From Isoetes taiwanensis (Eukaryota > Streptophyta > Lycopodiopsida > Isoetales > Isoetaceae), in assembly GCA_021234155.1 (NCBI GenBank), contig JAJEKV010000049.1:7621727-7685726 (forward strand): 64,000 nucleotides of DNA. The letters are read 5' to 3'. Below the pieces are notes generated by a model that was not told where the DNA came from, made no database searches, and worked only from the letters and a program-made list of their open reading frames with translations. Position numbers and translations under genes: made by a program. Positions 11,053-23,639 of this stretch are shown one piece after another; within the stretch, counting starts at the first letter, position 1, and every line of letters starts with the position of its first letter.

Positions 11053-11520
11053 GTCAGAGTTATAGTTTTCAATCATTCCCTGCCTTACTTATTTCAAAAA
11101 CGTTTATTAAATGGTGGATGTTTCATTATTAATGTCTAAATTCCCATGTTTTTCTAATTAAAATGGGCTCAAAGGAGTATTTTTGTTGACACTAGATATT
11201 TGCTTTTTCTAACCTTGAAAATGTAAATATTAGTAATTTCCATCTTGAACACAAAGAACATGATTATTTAGTTGCACTATAAAAGCTCATAAGCTCGGGA
11301 CATTGCATTAAATGTTTACAAAAGAAAGATCATATTCATGTTTTGCTTTGCTCTGAAGATGCAAAATATGACATGTTGGTATTATTCCCTTTCTGGATTA
11401 TGAGCTTAACAGCGGAGTTTTGCTTCAACACTGTGGGTTGTCAAATTCTCTATTGTGGGTTGCTAAATTTTGTACGTGATTGCATGAGTTAAATAGTAAA
11501 CATCCGTTTTTATTTTTCAG

Positions 11521-11608
11521 AGCACATAGTGAACCCGTATCTGCCAAAAGTCGTGAAGAAGATGGACTTCATTCTCTGATTGACTGTCTCGCTTCAAATT
11601 TCACCAAG
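11521..11608 (+). CDS. Putative internal exon, second tandem copy
   Basis: The acceptor is TTTTTATTTTTCAG and the donor is AAG followed by GTAAGA, both close to the plant consensus. The open frame reads HSEPVSAKSREEDGLHSLID, then CLASNFTK. Compared with the first copy, the 9-nt length difference keeps the frame, and most changes leave it open, consistent with coding constraint before or after duplication. The product is not recognised. Confidence 0.45.
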
Positions 11609-11780
11609 GTAAGAATTGTAGTTTTCAATCATTCCTTGCCTTAATGTCTAAATTCCAGTTAAAATGGCCTCAAAGGAATATTTTTGTTGACACTAGGTAT
11701 TTGCTTTTTCTAAGCTTGAAAATGTAAATATTAGTAATTTCCATCTTGAACACAAAAAAAATGATTATCTAGTGCACTAA

Positions 11781-13470
11781 ACTGGCCGCTAGCACCATAC
11801 ATAGAGATTTCTTGCCTGCCATATGTTACAAGATGTCTTAAATGATAAATAGCCTCATAGAGACATTTCTGTTGATACCTAGGTATTTCCTTTTTCTAAA
11901 ATGCTCAATACTTAGCCATGGTATGTAGATATGCAGCTCTACGCAGTTCCATCCACAGAAATTATGCACAAATTTGCAATATGCCCATACAAAATGTACT
12001 CGGAGCCAATTTGTTAACATTGTGACATTGACATCTCAAGAAAAAGTTTTTGTCTTGGTTCAACTTTCACGGCAAGCGCTAGTGACAAGGTGGGGTTGGT
12101 GCAGAGCGAGCACCAGCATTAAATCAAACATCTTTGAGAACGTGAATGTAATGACACCTAAAGAAGTCATGAGAATAGGGGCATGCGAGATACTACCCAT
12201 AGGGGCAAGCTTCGTACTACCTTGGCTTGGCAAGAGCTTTAGATACTATGGGCTCTGTCTTACGACATAATCGAAGGCATATGAATACAACCTAAAAGCT
12301 TCAGTAACCATCAGCAACCTACACTCATAGCATATGAATACAAGCTAAAACCTTCACTAACCATATCGTATAACAATACGAAACTTCAATTGGGATGTTT
12401 TTATTTCAACTTCATTCACTTTGTCATATTCCAATAATATGCCAAATCATCAACCACCTCCTCTTCCTCTCTTTTCTCTATTGAGCCCCTCTCGAATTTA
12501 GCAAGGTGTCACCCATATCTACAACTTTGCCTCTTTTTGTTATTTTGCAGTGCAATAGAGCTCATTTCTGCACTTGACAAAATACAATTACTAAAACTCC
12601 TAGGAATGCACAAGGCGCTGGCTCCGCCAGCGCTAAATTCTTGTATAATACATAAAATAAAACAAAATAAATGACTGATGGGTTCGTGGGGGCAGGCGCA
12701 AACTCAATGCTTTCATAGTGGGATTGGCATAGTTGCTATCTTTTAATGTTTTTGTCAACTAACTTTGGATTGTTTGCATGACTTGGAGTGCACCCTTTTC
12801 GTGCTAGGATAACATGAATTAAGCACATCTAGCTAATTAATATCATAATGGACATCCATAAGTGTCGTTCATGCGAAACAATAGCAATTAGATCTTGAAC
12901 TTGACAGATGCAAAGGAAGGCAAGAGAGAGGTGAGATTTTTTTAGTCTGATGTTTTCATTGGTTGTAGTGGCATAGTGGTGGGATTTTTATAGTTGAAAG
13001 TTTTAGTGGTTGTAGTGGCATAAGTTGAAGTTAGAGGTTAAAGAAGAAGGAAAAGTAGGTTGTGTATTTCTTTTTGTATTAGTGTAGGTTAGCTACGATG
13101 AATGCAACTTCATACGGTATAGGCTTCATAATGTTCTTTAAATCACCTAGCTACTTAAAGTATAAGAACTATTCACCTAGCTAGCCTCCCTAAATGATAA
13201 GAATTTGTAGTTGCTATGTAGTGTTTAGCATGAAAGATTTAAGAATGGTTTTTAATGTACGTGGTTAGTGTCCCTAAAGGACAACATATGCTTATTGTTG
13301 CTAATGCTTAACATTAGATGTGAAACTTTCTCACAGCATTGTTTATTGTCAAGGAGCAAGTTTTTTGACCTTTTGGATTGTGTAAACATACTTTCATGTC
13401 TTGTACCTTGCCTAATTTCCATAGCTCAACGTTGTAGTTTTTGCACTCTGTCCTTAATAAGTGATGCAGC
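11781..13470. other. Unassigned stretch with one GC-rich hairpin
   Basis: No gene is supported. At about 12615-12635, GGCGCTGGC pairs with GCCAGCGC and is followed by TAAATTCTTGTATAATA; a similar arrangement occurs at 62176-62220. A segment at about 12690-12765 resembles 9195-9275, both ending TTTTAATGTTTYTGTCAAC, so a dispersed repeat is present. Confidence 0.45.
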
Positions 13471-13556
13471 TCAAAATGCATTTGGATTTAGCCTCAGATT
13501 GTCCTCGCAAGGTTCAAAATGCATTTGGATTTAGCTTTAGATTGTCCTCGCAAGGT
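13471..13556 (+). repeat. 43-bp tandem pair
   Basis: TCAAAATGCATTTGGATTTA occurs at 13471 and 13514 and is followed in both by a nearly identical segment ending GATTGTCCTCGCAAGG. A more diverged third copy is suggested near 13680. Confidence 0.85.
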
Positions 13557-16500
13557 TTTACATCAACAGTCGAAGTCTCACCAAAATCATCCTTATCCGC
13601 GGACGATAAAAATTTATCTTATCTTATTGTGACCTATGCCTATTCCGCCGAAGAGCATTAGTGATGCACCTATGATACGTGTGCATTTAGCCTTATATTG
13701 TCTTTGCAAGTTCTTTATAGTAGTATCTGATGTCTAAGACATTTTGCATCCATGGGAATCCAAGTTTTATCAAGGTCATTCTCATTGTGCACTTAGTAAA
13801 ACTCAAATAAGTCCCATGTATAAGCATTAGAATCAAATGGTTCAAAATGTATATGCTTTGGTTGCTCACATAATTGCTTTGACATCATATTCGATAGACT
13901 GGTGTATTCTTATGCAGTGCTAGCATTTCAAATACAATAAATAGATCTATATTCTATTTCTGACAAAAGAATGCACTCAAGTTTCACTAACTGGGATAGA
14001 AGGACAGTGGCAAACAGACTCAGGCCATCTAGCTGGACAACAAATATGATTGAAATGGCATCACTGCAAAATGAAATCATGCTCCTATTTCTGTAAAATT
14101 GGCATGGCAAGTTTGAGAATGTAAACAGACAACAAATCAATGCCAATACTCGTCCATACCTGTCATAGCTAAATAGCACCATTCCAATCTCCTTTAACAG
14201 TTCTATGACTGTTTCATAGCCCCTTGCTCCCTCAAACACTAAAATCCGGCAAGAAGACATTCTGCAGCAGTTGCCTTCATAAGCAAATAACCCATGGCAA
14301 AACTTGAAGTAAGATCGATATAATGGCATGAAAAATACAAAACCTTGATTTTTTGTGGCCATATAAAACATTTTGCTAGCTTATCTGACTTCCATAAAGC
14401 TCGATTTTCCTTCTTTGCAGAATTTAGCATATCACTTTGACTTTAGACCATCAAACAGCTCAATGAAATAACAACATTTCCAAAAGGAGGTTAAAAAGCG
14501 CAAGGCTTAAGAAGCCTGCAAGCTAATCTTTGAGAGCTTATTGGGTCCGCAAGTCTATGCATCAAAGTGCAAGGATGGATATGTAAGATCAGTGAGGACA
14601 CGGACAATAGGTTTGAGCAACCACATCCATGGGCAGACAGTTGGATTTGAGCTTCAATGTTTTTTAGATGCTATCACAAGCTATGATGTCACAGAGCTCA
14701 ATTATTATGGCATATGCCCAGCTTGGTAACATTAAAGCAGTCACACATGCTTCCAACAGTCTCTGCATAAAAAAATCCAAGATGCATCTAACTGTCCACA
14801 AGGGAACATGCAACTCACCTGAATTGAGGATCAAAAGGCAGCTGCAAAGTTTCTGCCAAATCCCTTTAGAACGTAACTCAGGCATAACTGCCCATTTAAT
14901 AAACTGGATTAAAGATTTGAATGGGCAGTTTCAAAGAAAAAAAACACAGTTAACAGTTAATGTCTAAAATTATGAAGGCAAATTCTAAACACATATTACA
15001 TGGGCATACCTCATTGGAAAAAGGAATAAAGTTCGATAGGATTATAATTGCCTGCACATTTCCACATCACATTGCACATGTAGAAATTAATCTTTCTTGT
15101 CATCGCCACATGGTATGGTATTAAGAAAGGAACAATAGAAAGAAACATCCTGGTCACAAGCTTCACCTTGATCACAAACTTTACAAAACTAACAATATGG
15201 GGTCCTGGTGCGTCTTCACATTTTCATGACATCTCATCGATTGTCCCACAAGCTTAAATCTGCTTGAAGCTACAAAGCACTTCATAGGCCAAGCCGTGCT
15301 ATCTGCAGAGTTCTATTGTATACAATGAACTGTAAGTCTCCATTAGCATCAGCAAGATACTATCATATGCGACGGGAATCCACAGTATTGCATGCTCATC
15401 TCAACTAATGTTTGAGTGATCTACTAATGCCTCTATTCCATAACAACAAATGCGTCCAAGAAAATCCAAGCCTAGCTCAACAGCTCTATTGTGCTTCTTT
15501 CCAACAGAATGGCTCCACATCTAAGTGTAACAGAGACGGGTACAATGTAAATATCTATATGCTTTTATGCGACATGCTTCCACAGAGAGGAAAACCAAAC
15601 CAACGAAGGCACCAAATTCAGCACAACTTACTACATGCAATATAGTAGAACCCAATCGATATGCACTAGATTCCCTATAAAATTAACTTATGTACCTATG
15701 GAAGATGCGGTCGAACTTCAAATCTCTTCATAACTTCAATAAATTTAAGACTGACTTCGATTTTTTCGTAAGTTCAATCGATTTGGATCTGGCTGGCCAG
15801 TGATATTACGTGCATTGCGTCTGCACCAAAAAATACAGTTTTAAAAGGCATGTTCAATATGCCATCTAAAAGCATACACTTGTAAACCATACTACCATAG
15901 CTTGCCTCTATCTCCCATTCACAACACTGTAACATGCTAGTGATTCACCCCTCTAATGATCATGCAAATAGCATGCAGTCTTTGATTCCGTAATACAAAA
16001 CTCTTCGTCCATACTTTATACATCAACAGAGATTCCATACACAAAAAAATCAAAGAAAGGAGAATTTAAGTTTACATGCATCAGGTGCTTACCATCGTTA
16101 TGCCGCTTAAAACACCCTAATGATACCAATCCCAACAAACCGCTGGGCAAGAAGCCACAACAAACAAAATGACCTGTCTTAACACGTGCTTCAAGCTATT
16201 TCTACCCCATTCTTTTATGCGGAGAAGGGACACGCATCAGAAGTCACAAAACACTAGGCTAGGCTGAAATTAAATTTCATATTGATGAGATCAAACTCTC
16301 ACTGCAAATTGACTGCAAGTCATCAAGATAAAAGCTCCCCTTTTTTTTTATCTTACTGTCATATGGAAAAAAGCTGATGAAGAAGCTATTGACATAATTA
16401 TTGAAACAGGGGAGAGCAAAACACTTCTCAGAAAGCTATCAAAAAACACGGCAGTCGTCATCTTACTACCAACCAGAAAATGCTTTGCCCCAAGGGCGAA

Positions 16501-17588
16501 ACGATTTGATTAGTCTTCACAGTCAGTCACGGCTTTTAATCCTGTAGAATGCATTTCCCTTTTCATGCTAGATTGCAATTCTGTAGCTCTAGAGGGTCAA
16601 TCGGCAGATTGGAAACTTGTTCTTGGGATTTTTCAATCAATTTCAACTTGGAATATGGAGCCAATGTGATGAATTTTTCAATAGGACGCATCTGTCAGCC
16701 CTGAAGGCACCTTAAAAATCCGTCTCCATACCCATAATCAGAGAAAAAATCCCCTGTTTTTCCTGGGACCCTCTTTTCTTATTTCTATCTCCCAATCTTC
16801 TTCAATCTGTGTGCCTGCATTCCCAAATTCGAGCTCAAGATTGCACCTCTTCTTCTAACATCTTGTTGCCAAACCTTTTGCCACATGTTCTTGGCAAAAC
16901 TCTTTCCCAGGGCAGAGGTTTCGCATCTCTTCTTGGCATATCTCCCACAGGGCAAGAAGTTTTTGCAGGGCGTAAGAAATTCTCGCCAGAATAGAGTTTG
17001 GACAATGGGACTATAGTTCGGCCCTAAACCTTGGAGCTATGGAAAATAGTTGGCTTTGCCGGGCTGAGTTACTGATTCCTCTGTTAATTATCACACGAAA
17101 CTAAGTTCTAAATTGTCATTGTAACAAATTCAAGGCTGAAAATTCTAACAATTAAACCTATAGGCATACCGTCAGGCCTGCAAGTTGCAAGCATTAAACC
17201 ATCGGCCCAGTACTGCCAAAATCTCTACAACACCCACAAACATAAACTCAAGCAAAGCTGCAAAACTCCACGGGCATTGCCACTCAACTTCGAGCACAAG
17301 GATTGAGCACACACCTGCTTCACCATCGATCCGGCCACACACATTTTCGCGGTCAAGACTTCAACAAAGGAATCGATGCAACCGATCAAAGGCGGTTACG
17401 CTTCTAAACTAGAGAATACGGCCGGAGGCAAAGCCATCCCAACCCAGCTCGTCATGGCGCCATGCCTATCCCATGCTCTACTATGCATCTCATCCGTCCA
17501 ATATGCCACGTCAGCATAAACCAATTGGGCAAGACAATGGCTCAACGGCCACGATTCATTTGGTCGTCAAGCCAGATCCTTGTAAGAA
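13557..17588. other. Long stretch without a recognisable gene
   Basis: Open frames of up to about 147 codons occur on both strands, but none shows a domain, signal or splice context that I can support. No tandem array or inverted-repeat element was seen. Confidence 0.4.
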
Positions 17589-17719
17589 TATATATATATA
17601 TATAAGGTAGATAGAGAAAATGAGTACAACAAGTTTGAGAATGCATTAATATAGGTACGCATTCTCTAGACCGAAAAATATAGCTAGGATTATAATTCAG
17701 AATTATCCCATAAAGTTGT

Positions 17720-17930
17720 CATTTTTGCCCTAAACCTCGAGAGATCGAGCAAAAAGAACAGTAGAGGCAATTGCATGTCTGGAATTTAGCTGGACTGAAG
17801 CGCCCGGTATGATCCACCACATCACAAATCAGAATTCTTCTGAGATCGAAGTTTTGGATGCAAGAACAGTCGCATCGGCATTGATCTCCATGGTATGCTG
17901 CCGGATTGGCCCCGAACTGGCCTAGCCACA
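17720..17930 (-). pseudogene. RNase H relic at the 3' end of LINE ORF2
   Basis: Different minus frames give EINADATVLAS, then VVDHTGRFSPAKF, then SRHAIASTVLFARSLEV. Together they follow the pattern of the RNase H domain that some plant L1 elements carry after zf-RVT (NxDA, then DHTGR, then an alanine-rich helix). At least two frame changes are needed, so the domain is dead. The match is by pattern only. Confidence 0.5.
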
Positions 17931-18019
17931 TAGAATTAATCATGAGATTAATTCGATCCCATTTCAGCTTCTTCTGTCCCACCAAAATGTTACCTGAAAA
18001 ACCAAAGAAGATGTGTAAG

Positions 18020-19852
18020 TTAATTAAATACCTCATTAATCCATTTGATATCAAACTTGGACTGTTCAATGACAGCCTTAGGCCAAACAATCTCCTCATT
18101 AAAAATGAGAGTGTTTCTAGCCTTCCACATTCTCCAGAGGAGGATATAAATTCTCCAATCCCTGGGATTATGGGGAAACAGTATATCAACCAAGGCAGTT
18201 TCAGAGAGGTCTGGGATATTGAAATCAATAGCTGCCAACTCAAGAACCCATTCTGACCAAAGGCAATTCTTGAAAAGGTGATCCTCATCTTCAGGCTCCT
18301 GCAAACATCTCTCACACAAATTAGAAGAAGCCATATTTAATTTAAATCTCTTGGAATTAGTGGCCAGAGCCTTGTGCCAGAGCTGCCAGATGAAAGATTT
18401 GATCTTAGGATTGATAGGAGAATTCCACATGAATCTCAAACTATCGGAACATCTGTCAACCGAAATATCCCACTTAGTATATAAAGAGAGGGTATAACTT
18501 CTTGTCAAAAACTTGTAAATCAGGCTGACTTTATAGCAAATTTTCCCTTTGTAATGCCACTGGATGTCTTCATTATGCCAGATACCCTGACTTAAGCAAG
18601 CCTTGATAACATTATATAATCTTTCATTCTCCTCATCCAAATCAGCTAGCTCTGAATCATGAAACTCAATGAAACTAAAGTCATTAAATAGGTGAGAAAT
18701 ATGAGTAATACCCCTATCTGACCACTTTCTACATTGAGAAGAAAAATTCATAGTTAAGCACATGTTGGGATTATTTAAAATCAGAGAAGGATTCCAGAAA
18801 ATAGATTGGTCTTTAGAGAGCCCTTCTTTCCAATCATACAACTTGTAAACCGCTTTCCAAGCCTTGATCCACTTTTTGATGATGCCAGGAGTATTGTTTG
18901 GAACCTTAAAATCAAAGAAAAGACTATCAGGCAGCTGCATTTTAACATTTCTCCAGCCAAAAGGCTTGCATCTGGATAAATAATACCTAACAAGGCAAGA
19001 TACAGGACGATTGATCTTATTAAAACCAGCCCTGTAAATATATTTAGCTGCCAAGGCCATGCTCTGCTTCTCAGTATCTATAATTCCCAAACCACCATTT
19101 TTCTTATTCTTCATGCATTCTTTCATAGCCATAGGAATCCAAGTTCTATTAGTTCCACCATTAGCAATAAACCTACCAAGAATGCTTTGAAGCTTGTAGG
19201 TGACATTCTTGGGGGCTAAAAGAATTGAGGATTGGTAAACATGAGAAGAAGAGACGACTGAATTAGCCAGAATAGCTCTGCCATTCTTGGAAAGGAATTT
19301 GTTGTTGATCATATCAGCTTTCCTATTGAATTTCTCAATAATATCCCCCCATAACTCACTAGCATTACTTCTCAAAGCAAAAGGAATGCCTAAAATTTTA
19401 GATTTAGTATTAGGGGAGATATACTCACAGCCGAGATTTTGAGCAGAATTCTGCCCAGTTACCTGATTGTATGCTATCAATTTTGACTTGGTAGGGTTAA
19501 TCTTACATCCAGATGTGTTGCCAAAATCGTGAAGCAGCTCATGAGTGTTGTTGATTGAAGCCTCCTCCATCTTGATGAATAGAAAGGTGTCATCTGCAAA
19601 ATGAGCATTAAGAAATACCTGTTTGTCTGGTAACTTCAAACCCTTGATTCTGCCATCATTTTCAGAATCCTTGAGAGCACTACTTAAGGCTTCCGTTACT
19701 ATGAGGAAGAGAAAAGGAGCGAGGGGGCAGCCTTGCTTCACTCCCCTTTTGATCTCGAAGAATGTGCTACATTCCCCATTGATCAGAACAGAGGATCTGG
19801 AATTTTTGAGGATAGCCAAGAAAATGCTGGTAACTTCATGAGAAAATCCCAT
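18020..19852 (-). CDS. LINE ORF2: RT palm, thumb and zf-RVT (610 codons open)
   Basis: This is the longest open frame in the window. Near its start are KRGVKQGCPLAPFLF and AHFADDTFLF, the latter being the FADD form of the RT active site. A long thumb/connection follows. The zf-RVT region has WNSPINPKIKSFIWQLWHKA and then CERCLQEPEDEDHLFKNC, with the paired cysteines and histidine of that zinc-binding domain. It joins the RT fingers (19836-20204) through a frameshift at an A-run near 19850. The enzyme copies LINE RNA at nicked chromosomal DNA. The domain itself looks intact; the full ORF2 is broken. Confidence 0.9.
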   Translation of the reverse strand: MGFSHEVTSIFLAILKNSRSSVLINGECSTFFEIKRGVKQGCPLAPFLFLIVTEALSSALKDSENDGRIKGLKLPDKQVFLNAHFADDTFLFIKMEEASINNTHELLHDFGNTSGCKINPTKSKLIAYNQVTGQNSAQNLGCEYISPNTKSKILGIPFALRSNASELWGDIIEKFNRKADMINNKFLSKNGRAILANSVVSSSHVYQSSILLAPKNVTYKLQSILGRFIANGGTNRTWIPMAMKECMKNKKNGGLGIIDTEKQSMALAAKYIYRAGFNKINRPVSCLVRYYLSRCKPFGWRNVKMQLPDSLFFDFKVPNNTPGIIKKWIKAWKAVYKLYDWKEGLSKDQSIFWNPSLILNNPNMCLTMNFSSQCRKWSDRGITHISHLFNDFSFIEFHDSELADLDEENERLYNVIKACLSQGIWHNEDIQWHYKGKICYKVSLIYKFLTRSYTLSLYTKWDISVDRCSDSLRFMWNSPINPKIKSFIWQLWHKALATNSKRFKLNMASSNLCERCLQEPEDEDHLFKNCLWSEWVLELAAIDFNIPDLSETALVDILFPHNPRDWRIYILLWRMWKARNTLIFNEEIVWPKAVIEQSKFDIKWINEVFN

Positions 19853-20204
19853 CTTTTTGACAACATTTGATCAGAAATCTCCAAGAGACAGTGTCAAAAG
19901 CTTTAGTGATATCCACTTTAAGGAGGCCAATGTCTTGCTTAGTCTCTTTGGCCCAATTCATACCAATACTAGCCATCACCACATTGTCCAGGATAAATCT
20001 GTCTTTAAGATAGGCAGATTGATTGTCGGAGATGACAAGGTTGAGAATCAGTTTCAGCCTAGAAGCTATAGTGGCAGAAATAATTTTGTAGATAATATTG
20101 GTAAGGGAAATTGGCCTATAATCAGAAAAGGTAGTTGGCTCCTCAACCTTGGGAATAAGGGTAATGAGACTAGTGTTAATTCTGCAATCCAAGGACCTGA
20201 GCAT
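19836..20204 (-). pseudogene. LINE ORF2: RT fingers
   Basis: The frame has LITLIPKVEEPTTFSDYRPI, then SLTNIIYKIISATIASRLK, SDNQSAYLKDRFILDNV and KVDITKAFDTVSW. These are the conserved N-terminal RT blocks of L1. The end overlaps the next frame by 17 nt, and the sense continues there as KMGFSHEV, so one base has been gained or lost in the A-run. Confidence 0.85.
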
Positions 20205-20366
20205 CAGAAACTCATTACACAGATTAGTAATATCAGAACCAATGATACCCCAAGTTTTTTTTTTTAAAATTCAGCAGGTAGGCCATCAGGCCCCAGGGTC
20301 TTACCATTTTCCATACCTGAGACACTTTTAAAAAGCTCCTCATTGGTAAAAGGAGCTTTCAGTGTG

Positions 20367-20900
20367 TCATTGTGAATATCTTGAATAACACTCTGCATAT
20401 GGATTGTCCATTTCAACTTCAGAAGAGTCATGGTTAGTATCCATAATTCTAATAAAATGATTGGATGCAGCTTCCTTAAGATCTATGTCCTCAGAAAGAG
20501 TCATACCATCAGCTTGGATATTGTATATATGATTTCTTCTGGTTTTACTTTTAGCTTTGATAAAAAAAATATTTAGAGTTTCACCTTTCATCATCTTTAA
20601 GCTCCCTTATTTTGGCCTTAAGTTGCCATCCTTTAGCTATCTTGATTTCCTCCTTCTCAATTTTAATTTTGATCTCCTCTTGCTGATCAGAGGGGGAGGA
20701 TTGAAGCTCAGCTCTTAAGTCATCCAAATATTGCTTACTTTGAGAGTGGATCTGCTTACCTCAAATCTTCAGCCAATTCTGAATACTCTTAGAGCTCTAA
20801 ACCCACCAATTCATCCAACCAAGCTGATTATTAGGCTTGGGAATTTTGCTATAAATATGCTCAAAGTCTTTTAGAAAGTTGTCATGCTGGAGCAGGGATA
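20367..20900 (-). pseudogene. LINE ORF2: linker between endonuclease and RT
   Basis: The frame at 20367-20594 includes FFIKAKSKTRRNHIYNIQAD, typical of the segment before the RT fingers of plant L1, where a tryptophan/lysine-rich helix leads to KxRRNxI. Frameshifts separate it from both neighbours. Confidence 0.6.
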
Positions 20901-20903
20901 CAT

Positions 20904-21675
20904 TCATCTTAAAGAAGGAATTTCTCTTAATGCCATGAGGATTACCATTAATTTGAAGGAGCTGGGGGAAATGATCAGAAATGGTGAAGCCATTAAGGAA
21001 GGAAGATTAGAAACCCTATCACAGCTATGCCAAAAGTTCTCACTAACATAGACTCTAGCATGAAGACAAAGGATAGGATCATCAATTCTATAATTGAACC
21101 AGCTATGAATTAGGCTGGGTTCTAGCAAGCTTGAGATCATGACTGAACAAAAGGTGACTCCAGGAATTGGCCTCTTGATTGGTGAGAGGTCTGAAGTTGG
21201 TACTCCTCGTGAAATCATGAGTGACCATATTAAAGTCACCAGCCATAATGCAATTTTCATAAGGAATTTTGGCTAAATTGTTCCTAATACAGCTCCACAA
21301 AGAGCTCCTTTCCCCAGGATGGTGTTGGGCATAAATGTTAACAAAGGCAAATTTCTTAAAATTAATATCTCCATGAAGAATCTGCCATCTGCCACAATTT
21401 GCATTCATCATCTGAATATTAGAAATATTTAGGCTGTCTCTCCAAGCTATAGATATCCCTGCAGAAGAATTATTAGCTCTAATAGCCTATAATTTAAAAT
21501 TAGAAGGCAAAGAATAAGAAATAAGTTTTTCAAAGTCATTATCATGAAGCTTGTTTTCCTGAAAGAAAAACATGTCAGCTTTTATAGAAGAAAGACAAAC
21601 TTTTAATCTATCCCTTTTCACATTAGAATTAATGCCTTGGAGATTCCAAGACACACATCTAAGGTTAATATCCAT
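20904..21675 (-). pseudogene. LINE ORF2: AP-like endonuclease
   Basis: ORF2 probably begins at the ATG at 21675 (MDINLRCVSWNLQGIN). The AP-endonuclease motifs follow in order: SWNLQGIN, FFFQENKL, then FVNIYAQHHPGERSSLW, IMAGDFNMV and, in another frame, ISDHFPQLLQIN. The catalytic QEN, GDFN and SDH signatures are all visible. Changes of frame between them make it non-functional. The domain would nick target DNA to prime reverse transcription. Confidence 0.85.
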
Positions 21676-23639
21676 AAAAGTTGGTTTTTTTTTAGATCCT
21701 TGAGCTTCTTCTAGATGGCTCAGGGTCTGCCTTCTGCTGTACCTCTTTTTTCTGTGATAGGATACAATCTGCCAAGGATTTAGCTTCTCCTCCCTTTCCA
21801 AGTCCTTACCAATGATATATTCCAAGTAAGCCTGCTCAGATAAACCAGACTGATCATTGTCATAAGAATTATCTTTATAGGGCTTCTGATCTTGAATCTG
21901 ATTGCTTGATTCCGAGATGTCCTTGTCTTCAGTGATTTCTTCGATGATGGCATTACTAATAGTCTTCTTGCTGCCCACCTGATCATTCCAGGGGATGCAT
22001 AATTGGACTGGAACTATAACTTTCACCATTTTATCATTCTCTTTGCTGCATTCACCTTTTCTCCTCCTTTTTCGGATCCTTTTTGGGAATCCATTCTTTC
22101 CTTCCTTGAGTTTGATACGTAGGAGCTTTTCCCTTAGTAGGAAGGCTTTGATTATCTTTTTTAGGCTTAAGAATAGGGATTTTAGAGTAGCTGATTTTAA
22201 TATCCAAGAAGGTATCCTCATCAATTCTTGAACCAATATATTTCTCCTAGTTGGAATTTATTTCCTTCATGATGCATATGGAAGGAAAATCTGTTTGGGG
22301 AATAGAAATATGGATAACTTCTCCCAAGCATTGCCTTAAGATGATTATTGGTCCAGAACAAAGGAGGCAAATTCGGGCAGGAAACCCAAGTAGTGGTGGC
22401 AATGGTTGAGAAGTTACCTGGGATATAGAGAGGATTCCATTTCATAATACAAACAAGACAATTAGCAATGGAAGAGATCTTTCTAGTGAGAATATACTTC
22501 ATATGATTGATGTCCCTGCAAATAATCTGAAAGGTTCTGGAATCCATCTTTAAGATAGAAAGAATTGGGATGTTAATATTTTTATTGATCCAGTTTTTAA
22601 CTTCATAGATTTGAGGACAGTTCTTAGGGAAATGGATCAAGATCCCATGAGAAGAATATTTCACATAAGCTTCCTTATCCTGGATAGCATAAAGATCTAC
22701 AACAAAGCCTTTTACAAAATCCTTACCATCCATATTTTTAAAAGGACACTCCCCATTAGTAGAATTAAGAAGAACATTTTTAAAAGAGGGAAGCGTACCA
22801 TTTATCTTGTCATATTTACCCAAGGTAGGGATCTTTGACTTGAGTTTGGTATCTGAGATCTTAGTTGACTGCTTGTCCAAATTGAGATTGACAATCTTCG
22901 AGCAGTTAGGACATCTACATTGAGCAGCTTCTCGAGGATTAAAATATCCATTGGAATCACAAATGGTACAATCTTTTGTAGGAGTCAGCTTATGCAGAAC
23001 AGTACCATTTTCCACTTCAATGTTCTTGAGTCCAGCAGCAGCTAAGAGAGAGAGATCATCTTTGAATTTTTCCTTGAACCTTATGATCTCGTGATCATCT
23101 GCTCCTTCCCAAACACGAACCAGGCGAAAAGAGGCTTGAGAATTCCAGCCCAATAGTTCAAGATCTTCTGCCATATCCTTAGTTGACTGCAGCAACTCAG
23201 ACATACTCTTTTTGAAAGCTTGGTTTTTCAGGCTGCAGCAATCTTCCTTAGAGTGTCCCGATTTGATTCTGATCATTTGATAGAGGAGAAGATCAAGTTC
23301 TTAAAGTTTCTTGATCATGTTCCAGACAAGATCTCGATCACTGGCCTTTCCTTCTGCATATTGGTTCTCCAATCTTATGATTTCTTCTTGACAGGCAGCA
23401 ATAAGACCTTCTTTCTTAATTCCCATGCATTCAACGGCAGCTTTTTGTTGATCTCTGATAATGTCGAAGGAGACCGTGAGTTCTTTCATTTTTATCCATG
23501 CAAGGTCGCCTTCTTTTTCCATTGTGAGAATAACTTTCCAATCTTTGCTGTCTTGGTCTAAAGTTTTGTTATCATACATATCCTCCCATCTGCTATGGCG
23601 AGAGGACTCCCCTTTGAATGCAGTCTTTTTAGGCCTCAT
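21676..23639 (-). pseudogene. LINE ORF1 (nucleic-acid-binding protein), broken
   Basis: The start chosen is the ATG at 23639 (MRPKKTAFKGESSRHSRWED). A charged, probably helical N-terminus runs to an in-frame TAA at 23301. The same frame then continues with GHSKEDC, the end of a CCHC knuckle, and with CTIC...CRCPNC at 22970-22902, a zinc-ribbon-like arrangement. Next comes a DUF4283-like region (SRTFQIICRDINHMKYILTR, TWVSCPNLPPLFW). Near 22320 a frameshift moves the sense to another frame (IGSRIDEDTFLDIKISYSKI), followed by a basic and acidic tail. The protein would coat LINE RNA. Confidence 0.75.

Larger units (their letters stand above)
10728..11775. repeat. Tandem duplication of about 0.54 kb containing an exon
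   Basis: Sequence from ATAAAAGCTCATGAGCTCGG at 10741 recurs at 11279, a period of 538 bp, with scattered substitutions and small indels. Both units start with a TATA-like CTATAAAAGC and carry the same exon-like block with splice signals. The second unit is slightly shorter and ends near 11775. Confidence 0.9.

Noticed and set aside
13928-14371. 147-codon minus-strand frame
   Set aside because: No domain, splice signal or composition supports it; it has the look of random AT-rich open sequence.
17719-18315. 198-codon frame overlapping LINE ORF2
   Set aside because: Most of it is an out-of-frame shadow of the zf-RVT region; only the last part touches the RNase H relic.
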